From Citromicrobium bathyomarinum (GTDB lineage: Bacteria > Pseudomonadota > Alphaproteobacteria > Sphingomonadales > Sphingomonadaceae), in the NCBI GenBank assembly GCA_001306305.2, contig CP155577.1, positions 248,001-312,000 on the forward strand: DNA of 64,000 bases, in the 5' to 3' direction. The notes under the pieces are model-generated. The model did no database searches and was not told the DNA's origin. It was given only the letters and a program-made list of their open reading frames with translations. Positions 48,058 through 56,082 of this stretch are shown piece by piece. The position numbers and the translations under genes are program-made. Numbering within the stretch: position 1 is the first letter of the stretch; each line of letters starts with the position of its first letter.

Positions 48058-49272
48058 ATGGCAACAGGAAAAATCAGCAAGCGCACGGTCGATTCGCTCC
48101 CGGTTGGACCAAAGGAAAACTATCTTTGGGACACCGATCTCAAGGGCTTTGGCGTCAAGATTACAACTGCTGGATCAATCAGTTACATAATCCAGTTCCG
48201 AATGGGCGGACGAGAAGCGAAGACCCGTCGTTTCACGATCGGATCACATGGATCGCCTTGGACACCGACTACTGCACGCTTGGAAGCTGAGCGATTGTTG
48301 GTGATTGTTGCGCAGGGCATTGATCCGGTTGATGCGGAAAAGCAGCGCCGCCGGGAAGCTGTCGACCTCGCCTTCTCGAATTACGCTGACCTCTTCACTC
48401 GCTCCTGCAAACGCGAGGGATGGCGTCGCCTCGTGGAGCGATCCATTCGCCTCTACCTCAAGCCCACATTCGGAATGAAGGCGCTGCCAGCGATTACGAA
48501 GATCGACGTCGTTTCGGTTCTCGATCAGATGCCGCCCAAGCAGGTGGCAAACCGGCGAAATGTCTTTGCCGTTATGCGCCGCCTGTTTCGCTGGGCCGTC
48601 AGTCGCGGAGATATCGATCGCAATCCGATGGAGGGCATGGAAACGCCGCCTCCGGTCAAGCCACGAGAGCGCTGGCTCAAGGATGGCGAACTCCGCCATA
48701 TCTGGAATGCGGCGCCGGAATGTCATCGCTGCTTTGGTCCAATTGTCAGGCTTCTGATCGTAACCGGACAGCGCCGTGAAGAAGTCTCCGGGATGCACTG
48801 GCAGGAGCTCAGTCGCAGCGAAAGATTATGGACCCTGCCCGGATCTCGAACCAAGAACGGAGAACCTAACTCCATTCCCCTCAACGATCTTGCAATCGCC
48901 GAGCTCGACCGGGAGGCTCGCGGCGAGAGGTGGCCGCGTAAGGGCCGTGTTTTCGCGACAGCTAGCGGGGCGGGCTTTACGGGATACGCCAAAGGGAAGG
49001 TGAAGCTCGACAGCCTGATTGAGGAACGTTGCGAAGAGCCGCTCGAAGCCTGGCGCCTTCATGATCTACGACGAACCCTCGCAACGAACTTCCAGCGGCT
49101 TGGCGTTCGGTTTGAAGTCACCGAAGCCGTTCTCAACCATGTGGGCGGATCTCGCGCCGGAGTCGCCGGCATCTACCAGCGCCACGACTGGAAGGACGAA
49201 AAGCGCCAGGCGCTCGATGCCTGGAATGACCACCTCGCGACGGTTCTGTCCGAGAGTGGGGAGACGACCTAA
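48058..49272 (+). CDS. Tyrosine recombinase / integrase (P4-like with N-terminal DUF4102-type domain)
   Basis: A 404-residue site-specific recombinase. The N-terminal integrase-arm domain (DTDLKGFGVKIT, then RFTIGSHG near residues 20-75) is followed by a core-binding domain and a catalytic domain with the conserved Arg in VTGQRREEVSGM, HDLRRT (HxxR), a His in LNHVGGSRAG and the nucleophile Tyr in GIYQRHDW. ATG 48058 is chosen because GAGG lies ten bases upstream and homology starts at KISKRTVD. Such enzymes integrate islands at tRNA or gene 3' ends; here trmB ends 126 bp before. No tRNA is visible at this junction. Confidence 0.93.
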   Translation: MATGKISKRTVDSLPVGPKENYLWDTDLKGFGVKITTAGSISYIIQFRMGGREAKTRRFTIGSHGSPWTPTTARLEAERLLVIVAQGIDPVDAEKQRRREAVDLAFSNYADLFTRSCKREGWRRLVERSIRLYLKPTFGMKALPAITKIDVVSVLDQMPPKQVANRRNVFAVMRRLFRWAVSRGDIDRNPMEGMETPPPVKPRERWLKDGELRHIWNAAPECHRCFGPIVRLLIVTGQRREEVSGMHWQELSRSERLWTLPGSRTKNGEPNSIPLNDLAIAELDREARGERWPRKGRVFATASGAGFTGYAKGKVKLDSLIEERCEEPLEAWRLHDLRRTLATNFQRLGVRFEVTEAVLNHVGGSRAGVAGIYQRHDWKDEKRQALDAWNDHLATVLSESGETT

Positions 49273-49286
49273 AATATTGGCGAGGG

Positions 49287-49892
49287 CTAGGGCGTCTGCT
49301 GGTTCAAACGTCCGACAAGAGCGGGTACCAGATCCTCAATGTGTTGATGATATGCGCGTACCGCTCGGTTTGAGCCATCGAACCCTTGCTGCGCTTTTCG
49401 CTCAATTTGCTCAAGGGCATGCGGCGCGCCAGGCCAAATCACCGGCTCGAGTTCACGTAGCGGCTGGAGTCTGTCGCTAATGCGTTCGACCAAATGTACG
49501 CGAAACCGATTGCCTGAGCTTGCCGCGATGTCTCTGAAGGCGCGCGCCAATCGGTCGGCATAAGCACCTCGCGTGTCGTTTGATCCTTCGTTGATTGTCA
49601 GTGATTTGTGATCGTTGTCGGGAGCCTGCTCCAAAAGCAGGGCGTTGACTTGCAGAATGTCGCGCAAGGCCTGTTCGGTAAGCAGCGGTACGCGAAATCC
49701 TTCGCCGGGCGTGAGGTCGACCAGCCCTTCACCGACAAGCTGGTTCAGGCTGTCTCTTACCGGCGTCATGCTCACTCCGAAATCGTCAGCGAGTCGCATC
49801 GCCTCAAGCTTCGTACCGGCCCGGAAGCGCCCTTCCAGCAATGCATCTTTCAACCGCCTGTACGTAGGCTCGAGGACGTGAGCGGGACTCAT
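49287..49892 (-). CDS. GntR-family transcriptional regulator
   Basis: A 201-residue regulator. It has a winged-helix GntR DNA-binding domain in residues 5-70 (RRLKDALLEGRFRAGTKLEAMRLADDFGVSMTPVRDSLNQL in family order, ending with GEGLVDLTPGEGFRV) and a helical C-terminal effector domain of FCD-like size that I cannot assign. Its ATG overlaps the stop of the PhyH-like gene (ATGA), so it is translationally coupled as third gene of luxI-phyH-gntR. It may regulate that operon. Confidence 0.85.
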   Translation of the reverse strand: MSPAHVLEPTYRRLKDALLEGRFRAGTKLEAMRLADDFGVSMTPVRDSLNQLVGEGLVDLTPGEGFRVPLLTEQALRDILQVNALLLEQAPDNDHKSLTINEGSNDTRGAYADRLARAFRDIAASSGNRFRVHLVERISDRLQPLRELEPVIWPGAPHALEQIERKAQQGFDGSNRAVRAYHQHIEDLVPALVGRLNQQTP

Positions 49893-50755
49893 CGTCCGCC
49901 GCGGCGCGTCTTGGCGAACTCACGAACCGCTTCTTTCTGGTCGGGGCGCAGACTATCGGTTGCCTGAGGGAATTCGGGCACCTTGTCGCTCAGCAAAACC
50001 GACGGGCATTGCCCTTCGAAATTACCCAGGTTCGGACGGTGCTGCACATATCCGGCGAGCTCGGCGAGTTCGGGAGAGAACTCTTTTGCTACTGCTGGTG
50101 GATAGGCCAGCCAGAGATTCTCGTAGGGTTTGAGCCAGCCGAGACTGTAGCCGATTACGACACCGCGGCGGACATCCTCGGTCTGGTTTGGTCCCGCTCC
50201 ATGGACGGTGGAGCCGAGAAAGCAGATCGCATCGCCGGGCTTGCAAACAGCTACTATGGGATCGTCGAGACTTTCGAGATTGTCGACAGGCTTCCTGTGC
50301 GTCCCGGGGTAGATGCGTGTCGCGCCATTGAGGCGAGTAAATTCGGTCAGCGGCCAGATGACGTTGAGAAGATATTCGTGATCGCCCTTGCGGCCTGCCC
50401 ACATATCCTGATCGCAATGCGGAAACTGTTCTATCTCGCCGGGATGGATCGCGATCGCCTGGGCGACATTGAGCTGTATCCGGTCGCAGGCGCTGCCGAG
50501 AATTGCGCGGGCGAGCGATAGGACTAGCGGCTGCAGGACTAGATCGCCTGCGACCTGCGACCGGCGAAGCAGGCTTCCAAACCGTTTGGTCCGATGGCCA
50601 TAGAAGTCTCCCTTGCCGAGGGGCGCCTGCGCAAATGCACCTTCCAGGTCGGCATCGAGTGCGGCGATCTGTTGCTCGGCGACAAGCTGCGGAATGATGC
50701 AATAGCCATCCTCTTGCAGCTGATCGAGCCAATGCGCCTCCCTCGGCCCAGTCAT
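49889..50755 (-). CDS. Phytanoyl-CoA dioxygenase (PhyH)-like Fe(II)/2-oxoglutarate oxygenase
   Basis: A 288-residue protein with a jelly-roll oxygenase core. The iron-binding HxD is in FPHCDQDMW (about residue 125), the distal His in STVHGAGPNQT (about 190) and a 2-oxoglutarate Arg near DVRRGVVIGYSL. Relatives hydroxylate varied small molecules, so phytanoyl-CoA is not implied. The ATG overlaps the luxI stop by 4 bp and its stop overlaps gntR. PhyH-like genes adjoining luxI have been described in Sphingomonadaceae, suggesting a role in making or modifying the quorum signal or a QS-controlled product. Confidence 0.82.
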   Translation of the reverse strand: MTGPREAHWLDQLQEDGYCIIPQLVAEQQIAALDADLEGAFAQAPLGKGDFYGHRTKRFGSLLRRSQVAGDLVLQPLVLSLARAILGSACDRIQLNVAQAIAIHPGEIEQFPHCDQDMWAGRKGDHEYLLNVIWPLTEFTRLNGATRIYPGTHRKPVDNLESLDDPIVAVCKPGDAICFLGSTVHGAGPNQTEDVRRGVVIGYSLGWLKPYENLWLAYPPAVAKEFSPELAELAGYVQHRPNLGNFEGQCPSVLLSDKVPEFPQATDSLRPDQKEAVREFAKTRRGGR

Positions 50756-51378
50756 GCTGCCAGCTCCATGCCGCCATAGGCTTCCGGCTTAGGATTGCGG
50801 CAGTAGATCCCTGCGTTGGCGAGTTGCGCGCGTGTATCTTGGTCGATGTCGATCCGAAGAGCGACAAGCTGCTGCCCATCGATAGAAACGCACGGTCCAA
50901 GCTGCTGGCAGCGCCAGCCGAACTGGGCGATCTGACGGAACCAGGGCACTGGGGCGACCGCCGAATAACCAGAGATCCCTTCCGATATTGCAAAATCGGC
51001 GAGTGCGGAGACGAGCTGGTTGCGGACACTCCGGCGATCAGCGCGCGGCAACGTGGGATCGATACAGAATCGGGTAATCTCGCGAAATGCCTCATCCTGC
51101 GGAACAGGTCCGGTGCACAGCTGCGGAAAGAGATCGCGTAAGATATGAGGTCCATCAGAACGCAGGAGCCGGGCCGATGCGCGATGCTCGCACTTTTCGC
51201 CGGTGAGGACGAGATAGGCGGCCGAGGGCGTATCGAACTGGTCGATTTCAAAGGTCCCGTCGAGCACCGGAACGTCCCACCCAAGAAGATCCACGAACAC
51301 GCGCTTGCGCGCCTCGAACATGGCGCGAAGTGCCGGATCGACCAAGTTTGCACCATTTATACCGCTGCTTTGCTGCAT
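50752..51378 (-). CDS. Acyl-homoserine lactone synthase, LuxI family
   Basis: A 208-residue autoinducer synthase. All hallmark residues are in register: R24 and F28 (ARKRVF), W34 (GWDV), D46 and D49 (EIDQFD), R70 (ASARLL), E100 and R103 (EITRF). It makes an N-acyl-homoserine lactone from SAM and acyl-ACP or acyl-CoA. ATG 51378 is chosen because the numbering then matches LuxI proteins and CAGGT precedes it. The C-terminal half is shorter on recognisable blocks, so chain length is unpredictable. It is the first gene of luxI-phyH-gntR; the luxR-type partner is at 58935-59687. Confidence 0.88.
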   Translation of the reverse strand: MQQSSGINGANLVDPALRAMFEARKRVFVDLLGWDVPVLDGTFEIDQFDTPSAAYLVLTGEKCEHRASARLLRSDGPHILRDLFPQLCTGPVPQDEAFREITRFCIDPTLPRADRRSVRNQLVSALADFAISEGISGYSAVAPVPWFRQIAQFGWRCQQLGPCVSIDGQQLVALRIDIDQDTRAQLANAGIYCRNPKPEAYGGMELAA

Positions 51379-51395
51379 GAAGATTACCTGTGAAC

Positions 51396-51420
51396 TTGAT
51401 GACTGCTCGCATCTCATCAA
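51396..51420. promoter_or_regulatory. TTGATGA / TCATCAA inverted repeat upstream of luxI
   Basis: TTGATGA (51396-51402) and TCATCAA (51414-51420) form a perfect seven-base dyad with an 11-bp spacer, 18-42 bp before the luxI start. A further TCATCAA occurs at 51531-51537 near the divergent kinase promoter. It could be the operator of the GntR or LuxR-type protein of this region. It does not resemble a classical lux box. Confidence 0.42.
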
Positions 51421-51597
51421 ATCCGGATAGGCAGCGACATACCAAGAACTGGGGAGGGCCACATCTGGCGCTCTACAGGGGAGAGTTTACTGGCCATCCC
51501 ACCTTTGCGATGAGCGTCAGCGTTTGAAAATCATCAAGATACGACAGGTATCTTATCGGTCCGATTCTGTTCATCCCGGGAAGGTCACAAGCTGGCT

Positions 51598-52677
51598 ATG
51601 AATGCAAAAGTCATCACGAACTTCCAGCTTGGCAGCCGCGAATCCTCTTCGGCGCCTGATGTCTTGCCCCTCGCTACAGAGCATGCGCTGCAATCCGCCG
51701 GAGCTGCTTTCCATGCGCTCGCCGACACCATGCCGCAGATGGTATGGTCGACTCTTCCCGACGGCTCCCACGATTATTACAATGCGCGCTGGTATGAATT
51801 CACGGGTGTCCCTGTCGGATCAACCGACGGCGAAGGATGGGCCGGGATGTTCCATGAGGATGACCAGGCCGACACATGGAAGAAATGGAACCACAGCCTC
51901 GCTACCGGCGAACCGTACGAGGTTGAATATCGCCTGAGGCATCACAGCGGCGATTATCGCTGGATGATCGGTCGTGCGCTGCCGATCCTCAACGAGGAGG
52001 GTGAGATCCAGCGCTGGATCGGCACTTGTACGGATATCGACGAGCAGAAGCGCACCGCCCTCCAAAACGAAATCCTGAGTCAAGAGCTCAGCCATCGCAT
52101 CAAGAACATCTTCGCGATTGTTTCCGGTTTGATCAGCCTGACAGCGCGCGCAAATGAAGCGTTCGGTGAAGCGTCGCGCGACCTGCTGGGCCGGATTTCC
52201 GCGCTGGGGCGCGCGCACGAATTCGTCCGGCCCCACAGCGAAAAGTCCCAGCCCGAGGGCAAGGAAGTGACCCTCGCCACGCTGCTTGCGACGATCTTCG
52301 AGACCTATCCTGCCTTTTCCGAAAGAAGGATTGCTATTTCCGGCCCCGATATCGCGGTCGAAAGCCGCGCCGCCACGCCGGTTGCATTGGTGTTCCACGA
52401 GCTGGCTACCAACGCGATGAAGTACGGAGCTCTGTCCAATCCCGAGGGAAGGATTTCGCTGGACCTTTCAACCGAGGACGAGATGGTCCGCTTCCGCTGG
52501 AGGGAACACGGAGCTCACATCGACAAGGCGAGTGAGCCTCAAACGGGTTTCGGAAGTCGCCTCATCGAGTTGGCCGTGAAGCAACAGCTAGGAGGCAATT
52601 ACGAGAGAACCTGGCATGACGATGGCGTTGAACTCGTCATGGATGTCCGAAAAAGCAGGTTGCAGGAGCCTAGTTAA
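51598..52677 (+). CDS. PAS-HWE sensor histidine kinase (soluble)
   Basis: A 359-residue cytoplasmic kinase without membrane segments. A PAS domain covers about residues 35-150 (MPQMVWSTLPDG start; YRWMIGRALPILNEEGEIQRWIGTCTDI in PAS_3 style). The HWE/HisKA_2 core has phospho-acceptor ELSHRIKNIFAIV at about 165 and ATPase motif HELATNAMKYG at about 265. PAS_3-HWE proteins sense light, redox or metabolites. It is divergent from luxI and overlaps the convergent response regulator by 8 bp, suggesting a two-component pair. Confidence 0.86.
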   Translation: MNAKVITNFQLGSRESSSAPDVLPLATEHALQSAGAAFHALADTMPQMVWSTLPDGSHDYYNARWYEFTGVPVGSTDGEGWAGMFHEDDQADTWKKWNHSLATGEPYEVEYRLRHHSGDYRWMIGRALPILNEEGEIQRWIGTCTDIDEQKRTALQNEILSQELSHRIKNIFAIVSGLISLTARANEAFGEASRDLLGRISALGRAHEFVRPHSEKSQPEGKEVTLATLLATIFETYPAFSERRIAISGPDIAVESRAATPVALVFHELATNAMKYGALSNPEGRISLDLSTEDEMVRFRWREHGAHIDKASEPQTGFGSRLIELAVKQQLGGNYERTWHDDGVELVMDVRKSRLQEPS

Positions 52678-53074
52678 AGAAGAGCCTAAGACGGGCTGGC
52701 GGATCGATTTTTTCGCCCTTCCGGACCGCAATGACATAGTCGAGAACCTGCTTGAGAATGCTAAGATCGACCGGTTTTTCCAGCGCGCCCAGCGTTCCGC
52801 TCACCCCTTCGCCGAGTTGTGCGGGATTGGCGGTTACGAAAATAACCTCGATCCCGAAATCCGCAGCAAGCTTCTCGCCGATCCTCGGACCAGTGGCTCC
52901 ATCGGCCAGATTGACATCGACGAGCGCCACATCGATCGCGTCTGAAGCCTTTGCCAATGCCGATTGCATGTCGTCGGCTATGCCTGCGGATTCATGACCG
53001 AGATCGTGAACCACCGCCTCCATTTCGACAGCTATGAGGAATTCGTCTTCGACAATCAGAATGGTGGTCGGCAT
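52670..53074 (-). CDS. Single-domain response regulator
   Basis: A 134-residue receiver-only protein with acidic pair ED near residues 9-10 (ILIVEDEF), phospho-acceptor Asp in VALVDVNLADG and Lys in ALEKPVD. It has no output domain, as is common for partners of HWE kinases in alphaproteobacteria, where such proteins act as phosphate sinks or shuttle to other outputs. It is convergent with and overlapping the PAS-HWE kinase. Its real partner is untested. Confidence 0.86.
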   Translation of the reverse strand: MPTTILIVEDEFLIAVEMEAVVHDLGHESAGIADDMQSALAKASDAIDVALVDVNLADGATGPRIGEKLAADFGIEVIFVTANPAQLGEGVSGTLGALEKPVDLSILKQVLDYVIAVRKGEKIDPPARLRLFFN

Positions 53075-53213
53075 GGAAAGCTATCAAAAGTTAAATGACG
53101 AGGCTCTGTAGTGAGGGGACGGACAGGGCGCATATTCGTTCCCTCGCCTCGTCGCATCCGGCTTCGATCGAAATAGCTTCAAGACGCGCACCCGTTCCGA
53201 CGGCATAGCTTCA

Positions 53214-53636
53214 CTATCGGGCGCCAGGACCACGACCAAAGAGCGTATCTATGATGGGGCATTCCGGAACATCACCGCCTTCGCAGCGGGCTGATACATC
53301 GGCTAGCGTGCGCTCCAACCTAGTCAAATCAGCAATTTTAGCTCGCACGCTGGCCAGATGGTTATTGGTCAGATCCCGAACCTCGCCGCAGCTGTAGGGG
53401 TGCGAATCAACGAGGCTGAGCAGGCTTTTGAGCTCCTCGATCGAAAAACCCAGATCGCGGCCGCGCAAGATAAAGCCGAGCCGCGCCTGGTCGCCGGGTG
53501 GATAGAGCCTGTGCCCGCTTGCCGTACGCTCGGGAGGCTGAAGCAGACCGATGTTCTCGTAGTAGCGGATTGTCTCAAGGTTGCAGCCCGACCGTCTGGC
53601 CAGTTCTCCCCGTTTGATCACTTGCGATGCTGTCAT
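53214..53636 (-). CDS. merR: MerR-family metal-responsive regulator of the mer genes
   Basis: A 140-residue MerR protein with an N-terminal winged-helix (RGELARRSGCNLETIRYYENIGLL region), a dimerisation helix and three cysteines, C83, C118 and C126. The first and second match mercury-type MerR (82 and 117). The last pair has seven intervening residues, as in CueR-like proteins, rather than eight. It is divergent from merT with a classical 19-bp spaced promoter between them. Hg(II) is the likely inducer given the neighbours, but the cysteine spacing leaves some doubt. Confidence 0.84.
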   Translation of the reverse strand: MTASQVIKRGELARRSGCNLETIRYYENIGLLQPPERTASGHRLYPPGDQARLGFILRGRDLGFSIEELKSLLSLVDSHPYSCGEVRDLTNNHLASVRAKIADLTRLERTLADVSARCEGGDVPECPIIDTLFGRGPGAR

Positions 53637-53657
53637 GAGCCATATGCCAATTAGTGC

Positions 53658-53688
53658 TTGAACCTGTAGTTACTACAGGGAGTACATT
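53658..53688 (+). promoter_or_regulatory. MerR-type promoter and operator of merT
   Basis: TTGAAC (-35, 53658-53663) and TACATT (-10, 53683-53688) are separated by 19 bp, the overlong spacer typical of MerR-activated promoters. Within the spacer lies the perfect dyad CCTGTAG-TTA-CTACAGG (53663-53679). MerR bound to metal untwists such promoters to activate merT. The -10 is 8 bp before the ATG at 53696, so the transcript would be nearly leaderless unless translation starts further on (an in-frame ATG follows at 53708). Confidence 0.85.
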
Positions 53689-53695
53689 GGTTTCC

Positions 53696-54058
53696 ATGGT
53701 CGATCAAATGCACAAGAACGCGCAGCGCTTATGGGCGAGCGGCGGGACGCTCGGCGCGATACTCGCCTCGTCCTGCTGTATTGCCCCGCTGTTATTGCTG
53801 AGCCTTGGCATCAGCGGCGCGTGGATCGGCAATCTCACTGCGCTCGAACCGTACAAATGGGTATTTATCGCCATTGCGGTTGTCTTTTTGGCCCTTGGAT
53901 TCCGGCACGTCTATTTTCGGCAAGCCGAACCTTGCGAAGACGGAACATATTGCGCGCGGCCCGGAGCAAACCTGCTCGTCAAAAGCTCCCTGTGGCTGGC
54001 GACCGTATTGGTCGCTGCCTCGTCCACGGTCGAGTGGTGGGCGCCGCAATTCTACTAG
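53696..54058 (+). CDS. merT: Mercuric transport protein MerT
   Basis: A 120-residue inner-membrane protein with three hydrophobic segments. The vicinal Cys pair in TM1 (ASSCCIAPLLLLSLG, about residue 27) and the cytoplasmic loop pair (EPCEDGTYC) are the mercury relay residues. GISGAWIGNLTALEPYKW matches the MerT signature. It imports Hg(II) handed over by MerP for intracellular reduction. ATG 53696 or 53708 are both plausible starts. merP follows 11 bp downstream. Confidence 0.92.
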   Translation: MVDQMHKNAQRLWASGGTLGAILASSCCIAPLLLLSLGISGAWIGNLTALEPYKWVFIAIAVVFLALGFRHVYFRQAEPCEDGTYCARPGANLLVKSSLWLATVLVAASSTVEWWAPQFY

Positions 54059-54069
54059 GAGTTCGAAAG

Positions 54070-54411
54070 ATGAAGAAGACGATGATCGTCGCAGTTGCGA
54101 TACTGGGACTGGCCGGAGCGGGTATCTGGGCAGCGACCTTGTTTCCGCCAAACTCCGACGAACGGGTTCAACAAAATTCCGCGCATCTGCAATCGGCAAG
54201 TTTTGCGGTCGAGAATATGACCTGCGCGACCTGCCCGATAACGGTTCGGCGCGCGATGGAAGGCGTGGCAGGCGTGCACGAGGTGACTATCGATTACGAG
54301 ACCAGGACGGCGACTGCGCAGTTCGATCCTGAGCGAACAACCACAAGCGCGATCGCCGCGGCGTCGACCGAGGCCGGATATCCGGCGATCCTTTCAGAGA
54401 GCGCGCTATGA
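54070..54411 (+). CDS. merP: Periplasmic mercury-binding protein MerP
   Basis: A 113-residue protein with an N-terminal signal or anchor (residues 4-24) and a heavy-metal-associated domain whose Cys pair is in VENMTCATCPITV (about residue 50). It is longer than Tn501 MerP (91) because of a linker before the domain. It scavenges Hg(II) in the periplasm and passes it to MerT. Its stop overlaps the ATG of the GDCCVxC gene by 4 bp. Confidence 0.9.
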   Translation: MKKTMIVAVAILGLAGAGIWAATLFPPNSDERVQQNSAHLQSASFAVENMTCATCPITVRRAMEGVAGVHEVTIDYETRTATAQFDPERTTTSAIAAASTEAGYPAILSESAL

Positions 54412-54638
54412 TCGAACTGAAGTCCGAGATCACATGCCCTACTTGCGGGTACAAAAAGCTCGAAAGAATGCCGACGGATGCCTGCTGGTTTTTCTACGAT
54501 TGCAATGGTTGCGGTGTGAAACTCCGCCCCAATGCGGGCGATTGCTGTGTCTTCTGCTCATTCGGCACCATCCCCTGCCCGCCGATCCAGGAAACGCGTG
54601 CCGATCGCAAGGGCGCCACATGTTGCGGAGGGCGGTGA
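54408..54638 (+). CDS. GDCCVxC-domain cysteine-rich small protein
   Basis: A 76-residue protein with eleven cysteines: CPTCG (10, 13), C26, CNGC (32, 35), the naming motif GDCCVFC (46, 47, 50), C57 and a terminal vicinal pair in ATCCGGR (71, 72). The family is found in mercury operons and is uncharacterised. It is translationally coupled to merP and lies one base before the reductase start. It could bind Hg(II) or hand it to the reductase; see the finding on the missing reductase cysteines. Confidence 0.88.
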   Translation: MIELKSEITCPTCGYKKLERMPTDACWFFYDCNGCGVKLRPNAGDCCVFCSFGTIPCPPIQETRADRKGATCCGGR

Positions 54639-54639
54639 G

Positions 54640-56001
54640 ATGAGTACGCGAAACTTCGATCTTATAGTGCTGGGTGTTGGTATGGCGGCCGTAAATGCCG
54701 CCAACAAATGCGCCTCAGCCGGTTGGTCGGTCGCGGTGGTCGACGAACTGCCTTATGGCGGCACCTGCGCCCTGCGCGGCTGCGATCCGAAGAAAATGCT
54801 CCGCCGCGGGGCGGAAATCATCGACGCAGCGCGGCTCATGCACGGCAAGGGCATCGAACCGAACGACATCGCCATCAACTGGCCCGATCTGGTCGCCTTC
54901 ACGCAGACGTTCACCGACAAAATGCCCGGTCGGATCGAAAACGGTCTGGAGAGCAACGGCGTCACTACCCTTCACGGGAAAGCGCGCTTCGTCGGCGAAG
55001 ATACCGTCGAAATCGACGGCGAGGGGCAGTTTCAGGCAAACCATTTCCTGATCGCAACGGGTGCCAAGCCGCGGACGATAGATGTTCCCGGCTCCGAACA
55101 CCTTACCGACAGCACCGAGTTCATGCGGCTCGATGCGCTGCCCGAACGCATCCTGTTCATCGGCGGCGGCTTCATCTCGTTCGAGTTTGGCCATATCGCA
55201 GCACGCGCCGGCAGCGAGGTGTGCATGATCGATCGCGGCGAGAGACCGCTTAAAGGTTTCGATGCCGATCTTGTTGAAAGACTCGTCGCGCGAGGCGAGG
55301 AAGTCGGCGTCCAACTGCGACGGCGCACGTCACTCAAATCCATCAAGAAGGACGGGACGGACTTTCTTGTCACGGTAGAAACGGGTAGCGAAACGAAAGA
55401 TTTGCGCGCCGATCTCGTCGTCCAAGGCGCGGGCCGCGTCGCGGCAATTGATCAGCTCGATCTGGCCGCAGCCAATGTCGAGGCAGGTGACAAGGGCGTT
55501 GCGGTCAACGCCTACCTGCAAAGCACGTCCAACCCGAAAATCTACGCTGCCGGGGATGCCGCCGATACGCAGGGTGCCCCGCTTACGCCTGTCGCGGTTT
55601 TCGAGGGCAAGGTAGCTGCGTCCAATATGCTCAAGGGCAACCGGACCAAGCCGGATTATTCGGGAGTTCCGAGCGCTGTATTTACCGTACCGGAGCTAAC
55701 CCGCGTTGGCATGCTCGAACAGGATGCACGAGAGGCCGGGCACGATATCCGCGTCGTCGAGAATGACACCGGCGACTGGTATTCCAACCTTCGCGTTGGC
55801 GAAAGCTGCGCTGCAACCAAGGTTATAATCGATAAGGACAGCGACACTATCCTGGGCGCCCATCTGCTCGGACCCGAATATGGCGAAATCATTAATTTCT
55901 TCGGTTTGGCCATCCGACTTGGACTGACAACAAGCGATCTCAAGAAAATGGTATCGGTGTATCCGAGCGTGGGCTCCGATCTTGGCTCCATGCTATCGTA
56001 G
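54640..56001 (+). CDS. Flavoprotein disulfide reductase in the mer operon (MerA-like, not canonical)
   Basis: A 453-residue pyridine nucleotide-disulfide oxidoreductase. It has an FAD-binding GVGMAAVNAA start, redox-active disulfide GGTCALRGCDPKKML (Cys at about 42 and 47), an NAD(P) fold (FIGGGFISFEFGHIAARAG) and the FAD block IYAAGDAAD. Canonical mercuric reductase has a C-terminal vicinal Cys pair and often N-terminal HMA domains; both are absent and the protein ends SDLGSMLS. The glutathione-reductase HPT motif is YPS. The position behind merT-merP suggests Hg(II) reduction or thiol recycling, but it may be a glutathione-reductase-like enzyme. Confidence 0.8.
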   Translation: MSTRNFDLIVLGVGMAAVNAANKCASAGWSVAVVDELPYGGTCALRGCDPKKMLRRGAEIIDAARLMHGKGIEPNDIAINWPDLVAFTQTFTDKMPGRIENGLESNGVTTLHGKARFVGEDTVEIDGEGQFQANHFLIATGAKPRTIDVPGSEHLTDSTEFMRLDALPERILFIGGGFISFEFGHIAARAGSEVCMIDRGERPLKGFDADLVERLVARGEEVGVQLRRRTSLKSIKKDGTDFLVTVETGSETKDLRADLVVQGAGRVAAIDQLDLAAANVEAGDKGVAVNAYLQSTSNPKIYAAGDAADTQGAPLTPVAVFEGKVAASNMLKGNRTKPDYSGVPSAVFTVPELTRVGMLEQDAREAGHDIRVVENDTGDWYSNLRVGESCAATKVIIDKDSDTILGAHLLGPEYGEIINFFGLAIRLGLTTSDLKKMVSVYPSVGSDLGSMLS

Positions 56002-56082
56002 TTGCGCCTCGCTTGGTCCAGTAAAGCCATCAACCGGGTAATCCCGTTTGCGATCGACAGTCGAAATCTCGATAGAGGTCAG

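Noticed and set aside
50022..51356. 444-codon minus-strand frame over phyH and luxI
   Set aside because: It overlaps two well-supported genes in another frame and has low-complexity Ser/Arg composition without homology.
51461..51481. Possible lux box (CTG-N8-CAG) upstream of luxI
   Set aside because: The spacing is eight rather than about ten bases and the flanks are not symmetric, so it does not meet lux or tra box patterns.
54640..56001. Canonical mercuric reductase merA
   Set aside because: The C-terminal vicinal cysteines and N-terminal metal-binding domain are absent, so the gene symbol was withheld although the operon context fits.
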